A stretch of 15,288 nucleotides of DNA, taken from contig CAMCJU010000007.1 of assembly GCA_945875085.1 (NCBI GenBank), positions 1-15,288 of the forward strand, read 5' to 3'. The translations under genes and the position numbers were made by a program. Position 1 is the first letter of the stretch; each line of letters starts with the position of its first letter. Source of the stretch: Candidatus Phycorickettsia trachydisci. GTDB lineage: Bacteria; Pseudomonadota; Alphaproteobacteria; Rickettsiales; Rickettsiaceae. This document shows positions 6,270 through 15,056 of the stretch, piece after piece. The notes below the pieces were generated by a model. It was given only the letters and a program-made list of their open reading frames with translations. It did not search any database and was not told the DNA's origin.

Positions 6270-7649
6270 GTGCAAACAGTCTCTACAGTAATTAGTCCAG
6301 CAAATCTCTTAAATAAAAAGATAGGAATATATGGCCTTGGCAAGACTGGAGTAGCATGCTTTGAGTACCTTGCTGCTGGCAGCCAAACTGTTGTTTGCTG
6401 CGATGACTCAAAAGCCGCGCTAACTTCTTTTGCAGCAAAATATGGCCAAAAATATATCGCGGGGCTAAATAATGGCATCTGGCAAACTTTGGACTACATA
6501 ATTGCCAGTCCCGGAATACCCTTGCAATACCCTTGTCTTCATGAGATATTTCAAATCGCCACATCAGGGAAAATCCCAATTATCTCAGATATCGAGGTGC
6601 TATGCTGCTTAATGTTTAAGGCGTGCTTTATTGGTATTACTGGCACAAACGGCAAAAGCACAACAACAGAGTTGCTGGGCCATATATTGGCAGAAAGAGG
6701 CTTTAAGGCTGGGGGGAATAACGGCGCTCCATGTTTATCGCTACCAAAAGCTCCAGGATACGTGCTTGAGATCTCTTCTTATCAACTGGACTTGCTAAGA
6801 AATTTTAAGCCAAAGGTTGCTGCAATAACTAATATAACGCCTGATCATTTGGATAGGTATCCGTCAATGAATGAGTATAGCAGATCTAAGATTAGCATTG
6901 CTAAAAATATGGACCTGCAAGATTCTCTGGTGATAAACATTGATGATGCTATTTTAAATAGCCTGCGACATGAGCTTGAAGGAACAAGGCTTATAAGAGT
7001 CGGTCTTGAGCGCAGCGCTAAGGCTGATATTTACTATGAAGCAGGGCGGGTGTTGGATTTAATTACTGGTCAATCTTATGCATTAACGCCACCAAAATCA
7101 TTATGCGCCAGGCATAATCTCTACAATATCCTGATTGCATATGCAGTATCAATCAACTTCAAACTATCGCCAAAATATATTATCCAAAAAATTGAAAGTT
7201 TTCCTGGCATAGCTCATAGGCTGCAGTTTCTTGGTATATATAAATCAATTAGTTTTTACAACGATAGTAAGGCGACAAACGCTGATGCCGCCAAGCAAGC
7301 TCTTAGCGCTCTTGCATATTTGGGCAATATTTTTTGGCTGGCCGGAGGAGTGCCCAAGGCTGGGGGTATAAATTCTCTTACTGAGGTATTTGGGGCGATA
7401 AAAAAAGCCTATTTTTTCGGTCAAGCGCGTTTTGAATTTTTGGATATCGCTACAGAGTATGGTTTAAAGGCTTGTGTGTTTGATAATTTAGTAGATGCAT
7501 TTGCGCAAGCTTTTAGTGATGCTATGGAGTATAATCAAGATTGTAGTATACTTCTTTCGCCAGCGTGCGCATCTTTTGATCAGTTTAAAAACTTCGAAGA
7601 AAGGGGTATAGCTTTTAATAACTTAGTAAACCAGATAATTCATCCATGA
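6270..7649 (+). CDS. murD: UDP-N-acetylmuramoyl-L-alanine--D-glutamate ligase
   Basis: MurD adds D-glutamate to UDP-MurNAc-L-Ala in the cytoplasm with ATP, the second amino acid step of peptidoglycan stem-peptide synthesis. The 459-residue protein has the N-terminal Rossmann motif GIYGLGKTG (19-27). The central ATP-binding loop is GITGTNGKST (122-131), followed by VLEISSYQLD (165-174) and the Lys207 region YSRSKI that matches the carbamylated Lys of MurD. C-terminal motifs are ARHNLYN (280-286), FPGIAHRLQF (311-320) and NDSKATNADA (331-340). All Mur ligase domains are present. The start is GTG, chosen because it places the Rossmann motif correctly, no in-frame ATG lies nearby, and AAAGGG is about 11 bases upstream. 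It overlaps the next gene by four bases. Its presence implies the organism still makes peptidoglycan precursors. Confidence 0.96.
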   Translation: MQTVSTVISPANLLNKKIGIYGLGKTGVACFEYLAAGSQTVVCCDDSKAALTSFAAKYGQKYIAGLNNGIWQTLDYIIASPGIPLQYPCLHEIFQIATSGKIPIISDIEVLCCLMFKACFIGITGTNGKSTTTELLGHILAERGFKAGGNNGAPCLSLPKAPGYVLEISSYQLDLLRNFKPKVAAITNITPDHLDRYPSMNEYSRSKISIAKNMDLQDSLVINIDDAILNSLRHELEGTRLIRVGLERSAKADIYYEAGRVLDLITGQSYALTPPKSLCARHNLYNILIAYAVSINFKLSPKYIIQKIESFPGIAHRLQFLGIYKSISFYNDSKATNADAAKQALSALAYLGNIFWLAGGVPKAGGINSLTEVFGAIKKAYFFGQARFEFLDIATEYGLKACVFDNLVDAFAQAFSDAMEYNQDCSILLSPACASFDQFKNFEERGIAFNNLVNQIIHP

Positions 7650-8500
7650 TGCAGCAAAACCTCCATACTACTCCTATAAGACTGGATCGATTCTTAAGGC
7701 AATGCTATCCCTATCTGACTCAAGGGGTTATTCAAATTGCGATTAGGCGTGGGTTGGTTAAAATTAATAATCAAAAAGCCAAAGAAGCATCGCTAAGATT
7801 AAAGCAGTATGATCGAGTAAGCAGCCCTTTGCATTTTGAGCAATACTGTCCTGAAGAGCAAGATAACTTTAGCAACTCAGTGGTATCCTTAAGTCAAAAG
7901 ATACTAGGAAAATATTTGATATTTGAAAATCAGGATTTTTTAGCAATCAATAAACCGGAAAAAATATCCACTCAAGGTGGCACATGGGTTAAAATATCTC
8001 TAGACGATGCTTTAAAATACTTAAATACCCAAGGAGGTAATTTTAAATTAGTGCACAGATTAGATAAGGACACCTCCGGCTTGATGCTAATTGCTAAAAA
8101 CTACGATGCCGCCGTCAAGCTTACAGGAGCCTTTCGTGATAAGCAAATTGCAAAAACATACTTAGCGCTAACTATTGGTCGGCCAAAGCTAGATAGCGGG
8201 ATAGTTAATATTGATAATGAAATTACCAAGTATAACGTCTTAAAATATCAAGCTAGCAGCAACATAGCATGTATAGAATTTTTCCCCATAACTGGCAAGG
8301 AGCATCAAATCAGAAGGCACAGTCTAGAACTCGGCGCCCCAATCATTGGCGATAAAAAATATGGAGCTCCTTCTGAGCAGCATCATATGTTGCTTCATTC
8401 CTATAAAACCACTATTGCTAATGAGATTTTTGGTATAAAATATGATTTATTAGCCCCGTTGCCAGAATATTTTGAACATGAGTTGCAAAAGTTGCAGTAA
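7646..8500 (+). CDS. rluC: RluC/RluD-family 23S rRNA pseudouridine synthase
   Basis: This 284-residue protein isomerises uridine to pseudouridine in rRNA. An N-terminal S4-like RNA-binding domain (about 12-60, RLDRFLRQ, then RRGLVKINNQKAKE) precedes the RluA-type catalytic domain. That domain has NKPEKISTQGG (102-112), HRLDKDTSGL (137-146) with catalytic Asp140, ITGKEHQIRRH (normally TGRTHQIRxH) and IIGDKKYGAP. Domain order fits RluC or RluD; RluC (23S sites in domain II-V) is the more likely, but I cannot settle the target. The gene begins inside the murD stop (ATGATG, with the first ATG at 7646), so translation is probably coupled to murD. The Arg-Thr of TGRTHQIR is Lys-Glu, a small variation near the RNA-binding face. 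Confidence 0.85.
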   Translation: MMQQNLHTTPIRLDRFLRQCYPYLTQGVIQIAIRRGLVKINNQKAKEASLRLKQYDRVSSPLHFEQYCPEEQDNFSNSVVSLSQKILGKYLIFENQDFLAINKPEKISTQGGTWVKISLDDALKYLNTQGGNFKLVHRLDKDTSGLMLIAKNYDAAVKLTGAFRDKQIAKTYLALTIGRPKLDSGIVNIDNEITKYNVLKYQASSNIACIEFFPITGKEHQIRRHSLELGAPIIGDKKYGAPSEQHHMLLHSYKTTIANEIFGIKYDLLAPLPEYFEHELQKLQ

Positions 8501-8529
8501 TAATTTTTTTAGCCAATACCCTTAATAAT

Positions 8530-11175
8530 ATGTCTACCAATACACGAGATATCAGAGCTAAGTTTATCGACTTTTTTGCCAAAGACGGTCATTGCCAAGT
8601 AGCTTCAAGTTCTTTAATTCCTCATAATGATCCTAGTTTGATGTTTGTCAACTCAGGAATGGTGCAATTTAAAAATATTTTTACCGGCGTTGAAAAACGC
8701 GATTATGTTAAGGCAGTATCGAGCCAAAAATCCCTAAGGGCAGGAGGTAAGCATAACGATTTGGATAACGTAGGTTATACTTCAAGACATCATACATTCT
8801 TTGAAATGCTTGGCAACTTTTCATTTGGTGATTATTTTAAGGAGCAGGCAATTTACTATGCTTGGGATCTGCTGACTAAAGAATTTGCCCTGCCAAAAGA
8901 CAAGCTCTATGTTACCGTGTATCACGATGATGTCGAAGCCTTTAATTTTTGGAAAAAAATCGCTAATTTGAGCGATGCAAGAATCATCAAAATTTCAACA
9001 CAGGATAATTTTTGGTCAATGGGCGATACAGGGCCTTGCGGACCATGCTCAGAAATATTCTACGATCATGGCGATAAAATTTGGGGAGGACTTCCAGGTA
9101 GCCGCGACCAAGATGGAGAGCGCTATGTTGAGATTTGGAATATGGTTTTTATGCAGTACGAACAAGCCCAGGATCAGCAGCGCCGCCTTCTGGCGCAGAA
9201 GTCAATTGATACTGGCATGGGCCTGGAGAGGATGGCTGCTGTCTTACAAGGCAAGCATGATAACTATGACATTGACTTATTTAGCGATCTTATCTGTGCT
9301 ATTGAAGAGGAGGTAAAAGTTAAGGCAACTCCAAGCAATAAATTTTCTCATAGAGTTATTGCTGATCACTTAAGGGCTACTGCTTTTTTAATTGCAGATG
9401 GTATTTTGCCCGCAAATGAAGGAAGGGGATATGTGTTGCGCAGAATTATGCGCCGCAGCATGAGGCACGCTCATCAGCTTGGCGCGAAAGAGCCGATAAT
9501 GCATGCCTTGATTAATCCATTAATTCATTTAATGGGCGATACTTACCCTGAATTACAAAGAGCCTCTAGTCTCATTGTAGAGATATTAAAACAAGAAGAG
9601 CTCAAATTTAAAGAAACTCTTAGCAAGGGCCTGAGAGTTTTAGAAGATGACATAAAGGATTTGCCCGCTGGCGGAGTTCTTGCTGGCGAAAATGCTTTTA
9701 AACTTTATGATACGTATGGCTTTCCTTTGGATCTGACGCAAGATATTTTAAAAAGCAAAAATATCAAGGTGGATACTTCGGGCTTTGAGCAAAAAATGCA
9801 AGAGCAAAAAAGGCGCGCTAGAGAAGCTTGGCAAGGCTCTGGCCAGACCAGGCAGCAGGAGATTTGGTTTGAGGTAGAGGCTAAGTTTGGCGCAACGGAA
9901 TTTTTAGGATATAGCTTTGAGACGTCACAAAGTACGATTTTAGCTTTAGTGCAAAATGATCAAATGCTTGAAGAATTTAGCAGTAGCTCGCAAGAATTTT
10001 GGATCATTGCTAATCAGACCCCGTTTTATGCTGAATCGGGTGGGCAAAAAGGTGATATAGGCTATATTAATAACGCCAATTTTAACGCTAGGGTTCAAGA
10101 TACCAAAAAATACCTAGGTGTTCATGCTCACTTGTGCGTTTTAGAGCGTGGGGCGCTAAAAGTCGGCGATACTGCTTTGCTTAGTGTTGATAAGGAGTAT
10201 CGCGGCAATTTAAAGCGCAATCATTCAGCTACGCACTTGCTGCACTCAGTATTAAAGCAAGTTTTGGGAAACCATATAATACAAAAAGGCTCCTTAGTTG
10301 CTTTTGATAGACTTAGATTTGATATCAATCATTTAAAGCAAATTTCGCCAGATGAACTTGAATTAGTAGAGCGCAGAGTTAACGCGGCTATTATCGCAAA
10401 CTTTAGTGTAAAAACCTTTCTAATGAACAAAGAAGCTGCGGTTAATAGCGGGGCAATGGCCTTGTTTGGCGAAAAATATGACGATGAGGTTAGGGTGGTT
10501 TTTATGAGCGGTCATGAAGAGCAAGATAAATTTTCTATTGAATTATGCGGTGGGACGCATGTAGAAAGAACGGGGGATATAGGTTTGTTTAAAATTACTG
10601 CAGAAAGCTCGATCGCCTCAGGCGTGCGTAGAATTGAGGCAGTTACTGGTATGGCTGCGGTTGAAGTTGTCCAGCAAAATTATAAAATATTAGCCAAGGC
10701 AAGTGGTCTGCTACAGGCGAATAAAGAAGAACTGGTTGATAAAATTTGCTCTTTGGCCCAGCAGTTAAAAGATTCTCACAAACACCTTCTTGATGCGCAG
10801 ATAAAATTACTAGAGCAGCAATTTGATACTATAAGCAAGGTGGTTAAAACCGCGCAATTTGATTATGAAATAACTTGTTTTCAAGATGTAGATAACAAGT
10901 CCTTAAAAGTTGCAACATCTAGCCGCGGCGATAAATATCAGGATAGGATTATAATTTCATTAAATGTTACAGGAGAGAACTGCTCAGTAATTATCGCACT
11001 AAGCAAGCAATTGGCCAACAGGGCTAATGCTGGCGATCTAATCAAGATCATGGCAGATAAATATGACGGCTCAGGTGGGGGGAGTAAGACTTTAGCCCAA
11101 GGAAGCTTTAAAAGCTCTATTGCCAGGGATGCTCAAGGAGGTTTTGAAGGAATTTTATGGCTAAAACTCCAGTAA
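8530..11175 (+). CDS. alaS: Alanyl-tRNA synthetase
   Basis: AlaRS charges tRNA-Ala and edits mis-charged Ser/Gly. At 881 residues it is normal length for a bacterial enzyme. The class II catalytic domain is at about 1-240, with NSGMVQFKNIFTG (41-53), GYTSRHHTFFEMLGNFSFGD (82-101) and GMGLERMAAVL (229-239). The tRNA-recognition helical region includes HRVIADHLRATAFLIADG (274-291) and EGRGYVLRRIMRR (297-309). The editing domain shows all zinc ligands: His565 and His569 (HSATH), Cys673 and His677 (CGGTH). The C-terminal DHHA1/C-Ala domain ends with GSGGGSKTLAQGSF (847-860). A 29-base gap follows the rluC gene, so it probably shares the murD transcript. Its last 15 bases overlap the tail of the convergent FKBP-like gene. 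Confidence 0.98.
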   Translation: MSTNTRDIRAKFIDFFAKDGHCQVASSSLIPHNDPSLMFVNSGMVQFKNIFTGVEKRDYVKAVSSQKSLRAGGKHNDLDNVGYTSRHHTFFEMLGNFSFGDYFKEQAIYYAWDLLTKEFALPKDKLYVTVYHDDVEAFNFWKKIANLSDARIIKISTQDNFWSMGDTGPCGPCSEIFYDHGDKIWGGLPGSRDQDGERYVEIWNMVFMQYEQAQDQQRRLLAQKSIDTGMGLERMAAVLQGKHDNYDIDLFSDLICAIEEEVKVKATPSNKFSHRVIADHLRATAFLIADGILPANEGRGYVLRRIMRRSMRHAHQLGAKEPIMHALINPLIHLMGDTYPELQRASSLIVEILKQEELKFKETLSKGLRVLEDDIKDLPAGGVLAGENAFKLYDTYGFPLDLTQDILKSKNIKVDTSGFEQKMQEQKRRAREAWQGSGQTRQQEIWFEVEAKFGATEFLGYSFETSQSTILALVQNDQMLEEFSSSSQEFWIIANQTPFYAESGGQKGDIGYINNANFNARVQDTKKYLGVHAHLCVLERGALKVGDTALLSVDKEYRGNLKRNHSATHLLHSVLKQVLGNHIIQKGSLVAFDRLRFDINHLKQISPDELELVERRVNAAIIANFSVKTFLMNKEAAVNSGAMALFGEKYDDEVRVVFMSGHEEQDKFSIELCGGTHVERTGDIGLFKITAESSIASGVRRIEAVTGMAAVEVVQQNYKILAKASGLLQANKEELVDKICSLAQQLKDSHKHLLDAQIKLLEQQFDTISKVVKTAQFDYEITCFQDVDNKSLKVATSSRGDKYQDRIIISLNVTGENCSVIIALSKQLANRANAGDLIKIMADKYDGSGGGSKTLAQGSFKSSIARDAQGGFEGILWLKLQ

Positions 11176-12132
11176 GACAAATTCTTCGCGTTTGAATTCT
11201 TCGTATTTGAAGGCTTCTGCCATTTTTCCCAGCTTTGCCTTTGCGTTTTTAAGTAAAGAAGTTGGCACTATTGCTACTCTGTTGCTACTTAACGGCTTAT
11301 TAAATAGGGCATAAGAAAATATTAACGGATAATTTTTCTCACCTAAGTTGTAATCAAGAGGTCCTTGAAAAATTAATTGACCATTTATTTTGGATATTTT
11401 AAGATTTAAGCTAACCGGATTGCCGCACAAAATCGGCTCATCTAGCGAAACTAAATCATCAAAAATTCTTATATTCTTAATCTCTGGACTAATTACTTTA
11501 ATAAGTTTGACATTTAGCTGCAATCCAGCGCCCTTTTCTTCGTTCGAAGACATAAACTCCTGTAAGCTCCCAGCATACCAATAAGGAATATGAGCAGATA
11601 GCGTTTGACCTTCGTGCATGCCTATAATAATGTTTTCTAATGCTAGCAAGATCCCTTGCCCAAGTTGTAGCCTGAATGATTGTTCTTGCTTGGCAAGAAT
11701 TTGCCCCTTGCTGATTTGGTAATCTATTACTACTTCAGCGCCACAATATGCAACTTTATTATTGGCAACTGTAGCCTTGGCATCCATAGTATCAATAGGG
11801 CTTTGTCTTTGGATATTAAACACTGTATCTAAATAATTAGTGTTATTTGTCTGCCAAGTTGCCTTATCTTGCGCAATACCTATGGGTCTGATTAATCTTA
11901 ATAAAAATTTACCACCTTTTTCAGATTCGGATAATTTTATTAAAATATTTGCTATAAAATTTTCCCCAAAACTCAATTCTCTAATTTGGGCATTAATGCC
12001 TTTATTTTGCTTTTCTCCTTCAGGGGGGATACTTGCGTAATTAAAATTTATTTTAGATTGATAGCTAAAAAACTGATACACAGCGAAATAAGCTACAGCA
12101 AACATTACTATAGCCTGCAAGATTTTCTTCAT
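11161..12132 (-). CDS. Membrane-anchored protein with two degenerate FKBP-like domains
   Basis: The 323-residue product begins with an uncleaved-looking hydrophobic segment (residues 4-22, ILQAIVMFAVAYFAVYQFF), so the rest should face the periplasm. Residues 125-215 follow the FKBP pattern: VVIDYQISKGQ (134-144), FRLQLGQGILLALENIIIGMHEGQ (153-176), HIPYWYAG (181-188) and LQLNVKLIKV (204-213), matching FKBP strands and the 'LGxGxxxxxxExxxxGMxxGExxxxxIPxxxAYG' stretch. The FDSS segment and the active-site Trp of true FKBPs are not conserved. A second, weaker copy is at about 238-292 (VSLNLKISKING, LDYNLGEKNYP, AIVPTSLL). A chaperone rather than a prolyl isomerase role is plausible. The start overlaps the stop of the upstream peptidase gene as ATGA. 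The gene ends inside the tail of alaS. The fold call is by pattern only. Confidence 0.72.
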   Translation of the reverse strand: MKKILQAIVMFAVAYFAVYQFFSYQSKINFNYASIPPEGEKQNKGINAQIRELSFGENFIANILIKLSESEKGGKFLLRLIRPIGIAQDKATWQTNNTNYLDTVFNIQRQSPIDTMDAKATVANNKVAYCGAEVVIDYQISKGQILAKQEQSFRLQLGQGILLALENIIIGMHEGQTLSAHIPYWYAGSLQEFMSSNEEKGAGLQLNVKLIKVISPEIKNIRIFDDLVSLDEPILCGNPVSLNLKISKINGQLIFQGPLDYNLGEKNYPLIFSYALFNKPLSSNRVAIVPTSLLKNAKAKLGKMAEAFKYEEFKREEFVLLEF

Positions 12133-14270
12133 ATCTTAATATCAAAAACATTTAGTATGAAGATATAATCGTCTGCTACTTCTTTAAGATAATCAAACCT
12201 ACCAGAAGAGCCAGAATGCCCCGCATCCATATTAGTTTTAAATAGCAACAAGTTGTTGTCGGTTTTATTATCCCTGAGTTTAGCTACCCATTTTACAGGC
12301 TCGAAATAACCAACTCTTGGATCACTTATACTTGTGGTAACAAATAGGTTAGGGTATTGCTGCTTTTGAATATTATCGTAAGGAGAGTATGATTTTATAT
12401 AATGGTAATATTGCTCCTGCTTTGGATCGCCCCATTCCTTATATTCGCCAGGAGTTAAAGGTAGCGTTTCATCTAGCATGGTATTTAAAACATCCACAAA
12501 TGGCACATGAGCAATTGCTGCCTTAAATAGCTCTGGATGTGAGTTAATAACATTGCCCACCAATAATCCACCAGCGCTACCTCCTGAAATAACTATATTT
12601 CCTGCTTTAGTGTATTTTTGAGCAATCAGATCCTCTGCTACGGAAATAAAATCTTGAAAAGTACACTTTTTATTTAAAAATTTAGCATCCTCATACCAGC
12701 TATGCCCTAAGTCATCGCCGCCACGTATATGGGCAATTGCAAATACAAAGCCACGATCTACTAGGGATAAAATCGATGAGCGAAAATTAACAGGAACGCT
12801 AATTCCATAAGAGCCATAGCCATATAAATACAAAGGATTAAGGCCATCTTGCTGCATTAGGGACTTTTTAAAGAAGATTGTATATGGGACTTTTACTCCA
12901 TTGTTATTGCTCCATAGTCTTCTTACTTCATAGCTATTTGGATCAAAGCCACTGGGAATCTCTCTGACTTTAATAGCGGTCAAGAGGTCTTGGGCGTAGT
13001 TGTATTTATAAATTGTATCTGGTCTTGCCAATGAGGAATAGCTTATCCTGATATCATCTTCTTCGAAATTAGCAGAATACCCCCCCGCGCTATATGCTGG
13101 ATCGGGGAAGTTAATTACCTTAAAGCTTTTATCTGCCAAAGAAAATATGCGGATTACCGGTAGGCCTTGAATTTTATAATTTAGTATCAAATATTTGCTT
13201 GTTAAATTAAAGGCCGCTAAATATTGATCTTTTTTACTTGCAATAAAGTCTTGCCAATATTTGCGCGCTGTATGCTCTGTGTTAGTTACTGCAAGGCGAA
13301 AATCTGAGCTCTCATCATTGGTTAAGATATAAAAATTATCGCCATTATGATCGATGTCATATAAAATATTCTCACGCATTGGCTCAAAAAGCCTTGGTTG
13401 AAAATCATCTTGTTTTGCAAAATCTAAGATATGAAATTGATTTTCCTGGTGGCTGCTGGTTTGAATAAGTAAATACTTTTTACTGGAAGATTTTGATACG
13501 CGCAAAGAGTATAGCGGGTTTTTTTCCTCTAGAATTAATTGATCTGCCAGCTGCCAAGACAGGCGATGAAACAAAACCTTCATCGCGCGCCAATTTTCAT
13601 CTACAGGAGTGTAGAAAAAGCCATCTAGATGTTCATGCCAAACTATTTGACCGATGGTGTTATCTATTTTATCGCTTAACTCTTCTTGAGTCTGAAGGTT
13701 AATAACCTTGATTGTAAAATGCTCATTTCCCTGATAATCTACGCTGTAGGCAAGTAATTTTTGATCAGGAGAAATTGATATCGCTCCAATTCTGATATAC
13801 TTTTTGCCTAAAGCTAATTTATTGACATCCAAAATGACCTCTTGCTGACCATCAAGGCCTAAGCGGCGATAGTATATGGGATATTCTTTATCCTGGAAGG
13901 TTCTTTCATAATAATAGTAATTATCCTTTTTGGTTTCGCTGGACTTGTCATTGAGCTGAATTCTGTTTTTTTGCTCTTCAAACAGGATGTTTTTTTGCTC
14001 CTTAAATTTATCAAAAAATGCTTCATTTGCATATGCATTTTCTTCTTCAAGATATTTTAATATTTCCGGATCGCTAACTTCCGGATATTTTTTATCGCGC
14101 AGCCAGTCGTAGTCGTCTAGAATTTGCTGGGCATGGATTTGAGTTACATGAGGTACTTTTTTGGCAATTGGTGCTTGACTCATTGTTGTAGTTTTATTTG
14201 ATTGATATTTAACTAAGATTATACTTGAAATGATGCAGATACAAGTGATGATAAATTTTTTTAAAGTCAT
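12129..14270 (-). CDS. ptrB: Oligopeptidase B-like S9A serine peptidase with N-terminal anchor
   Basis: This is a prolyl-oligopeptidase-family (S9A) enzyme closest to oligopeptidase B, which cleaves short peptides after basic residues. The beta-propeller spans roughly residues 95-455 and the alpha/beta-hydrolase domain roughly 456-713. The catalytic triad is Ser565 in GGSAGG, Asp650 in SDPRVGYFEP and His685 in DAGHSG. The stretch ETLPLTPGEYKEWGDP (601-616) matches the oligopeptidase B specificity region. Length from Met30 is 684 residues, like E. coli PtrB. The first 29 residues add a hydrophobic leader (KKFIITCICIISSIILVKYQ), suggesting a membrane-anchored or periplasmic form. If translation starts at the ATG at 14183 it would be cytosolic. 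Neither start has a clear Shine-Dalgarno. It heads a two-gene operon with the FKBP-like gene. Confidence 0.9.
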   Translation of the reverse strand: MTLKKFIITCICIISSIILVKYQSNKTTTMSQAPIAKKVPHVTQIHAQQILDDYDWLRDKKYPEVSDPEILKYLEEENAYANEAFFDKFKEQKNILFEEQKNRIQLNDKSSETKKDNYYYYERTFQDKEYPIYYRRLGLDGQQEVILDVNKLALGKKYIRIGAISISPDQKLLAYSVDYQGNEHFTIKVINLQTQEELSDKIDNTIGQIVWHEHLDGFFYTPVDENWRAMKVLFHRLSWQLADQLILEEKNPLYSLRVSKSSSKKYLLIQTSSHQENQFHILDFAKQDDFQPRLFEPMRENILYDIDHNGDNFYILTNDESSDFRLAVTNTEHTARKYWQDFIASKKDQYLAAFNLTSKYLILNYKIQGLPVIRIFSLADKSFKVINFPDPAYSAGGYSANFEEDDIRISYSSLARPDTIYKYNYAQDLLTAIKVREIPSGFDPNSYEVRRLWSNNNGVKVPYTIFFKKSLMQQDGLNPLYLYGYGSYGISVPVNFRSSILSLVDRGFVFAIAHIRGGDDLGHSWYEDAKFLNKKCTFQDFISVAEDLIAQKYTKAGNIVISGGSAGGLLVGNVINSHPELFKAAIAHVPFVDVLNTMLDETLPLTPGEYKEWGDPKQEQYYHYIKSYSPYDNIQKQQYPNLFVTTSISDPRVGYFEPVKWVAKLRDNKTDNNLLLFKTNMDAGHSGSSGRFDYLKEVADDYIFILNVFDIKI

Positions 14271-14325
14271 TGTGTTATTTTTGGATGTTTTTCTTTTTAT
14301 TGTATTAGTTCTGAAATATTCTTGC

Positions 14326-14361
14326 CATAAGATGTATATTAAACAAATAAAATATCTTATG
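14326..14361. promoter_or_regulatory. 8-bp inverted repeat in divergent promoter region
   Basis: CATAAGAT (14326-14333) and ATCTTATG (14354-14361) are a perfect inverted repeat with a 20-base AT-only-but-one spacer. Allowing one bulged C, the arms grow to ten bases. It lies in the 118-base gap between the divergent peptidase and DUF2793 genes. On the minus strand, TTGCAT, 17 bases and TAATAT overlap it and could be the peptidase promoter. The role as operator is inference. Confidence 0.4.
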
Positions 14362-14388
14362 CAAAGTTTTAATTAAAACATCACGTTA

Positions 14389-15030
14389 ATGGCTTCACAA
14401 CAATTAAATAAGGATCTGGTTTTTAATGAGGCAATCTTAAAATTAGATGGCTTTTGTAATCACGCAATCAGGGGTTTTGTTGATGCTGTGCCTACGGAGT
14501 TTGTGATTGGCGATAAGTACATTATCAATCAAGGCCAGATGAAAAATAATATATGCTATATTTTTTCCCAAAGCTGTGGATGGCAATTTTTATCACCCAA
14601 AGAAGGGATGGTATTTTTTTGCTCTGAGCTTGGTCAGATGATTTTATTTGATGGTCAAGAGTGGAAAAAGCTCCAAAGCCCAAAGGCAGAGCAGCAGGCA
14701 ATGCCCCAAGCCGCATTGTCAGAAGATGAATTTATAGCTATCGCTGGGGAGTTTCTGCCAAACCCTTGGGCAAGTCATCTATGTCTATACATGCCCCAAG
14801 ATGCTACTGGCAACATCTCGAAGATAAAATCAGACAGATTAACCCTAATAATAAAGCAAAATTATCAAGAGACGTTTCAACTTAGTTGGCAAGGGCAAAT
14901 TTTATGGAAAGACAAAGCTCCTCATCAAGTTACGCAAAAAGCTAATCATTTTGATGTTTTAGAGTTCTATAAGATGCGCGAAACCAATCATTTTATCGCA
15001 AAAGTAATAGGCTCTGCTTACCAATACTAA
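14389..15030 (+). CDS. DUF2793-domain phage/GTA-type protein
   Basis: Residues 5-95 fit the DUF2793 pattern found beside tail and host-specificity genes in alphaproteobacterial prophages and gene-transfer-agent-like clusters. The signs are NKDLVFNEAILKLDG (7-21), GDKYIINQGQ (41-50), GWQFLSPKEGMVFF (64-77) and MILFDGQEWKKL (84-95), the usual 'hNEAlrxLDa...GdryiV...W.fl.P.eGw...v.......fdGxxW' layout. The C-terminal half (115-213) is beta-rich and ends HFDVLEFYKMRETNHFIAKVIGS, resembling virion-surface beta modules. There is no signal peptide. Function is unknown in the family; a virion-associated or particle decoration role is the usual guess. No other phage gene is adjacent; an IS200/IS605-like end begins nine bases after its stop. 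The start ATG lacks a clear ribosome site. Confidence 0.75.
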   Translation: MASQQLNKDLVFNEAILKLDGFCNHAIRGFVDAVPTEFVIGDKYIINQGQMKNNICYIFSQSCGWQFLSPKEGMVFFCSELGQMILFDGQEWKKLQSPKAEQQAMPQAALSEDEFIAIAGEFLPNPWASHLCLYMPQDATGNISKIKSDRLTLIIKQNYQETFQLSWQGQILWKDKAPHQVTQKANHFDVLEFYKMRETNHFIAKVIGSAYQY

Positions 15031-15056
15031 TAAGTTTACCAAATGCAGCCGTAAAG

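Noticed and set aside
8975..9316. Open frame of 113 codons inside alaS
   Set aside because: It lies wholly within the conserved catalytic region of alaS in another frame and resembles no protein.
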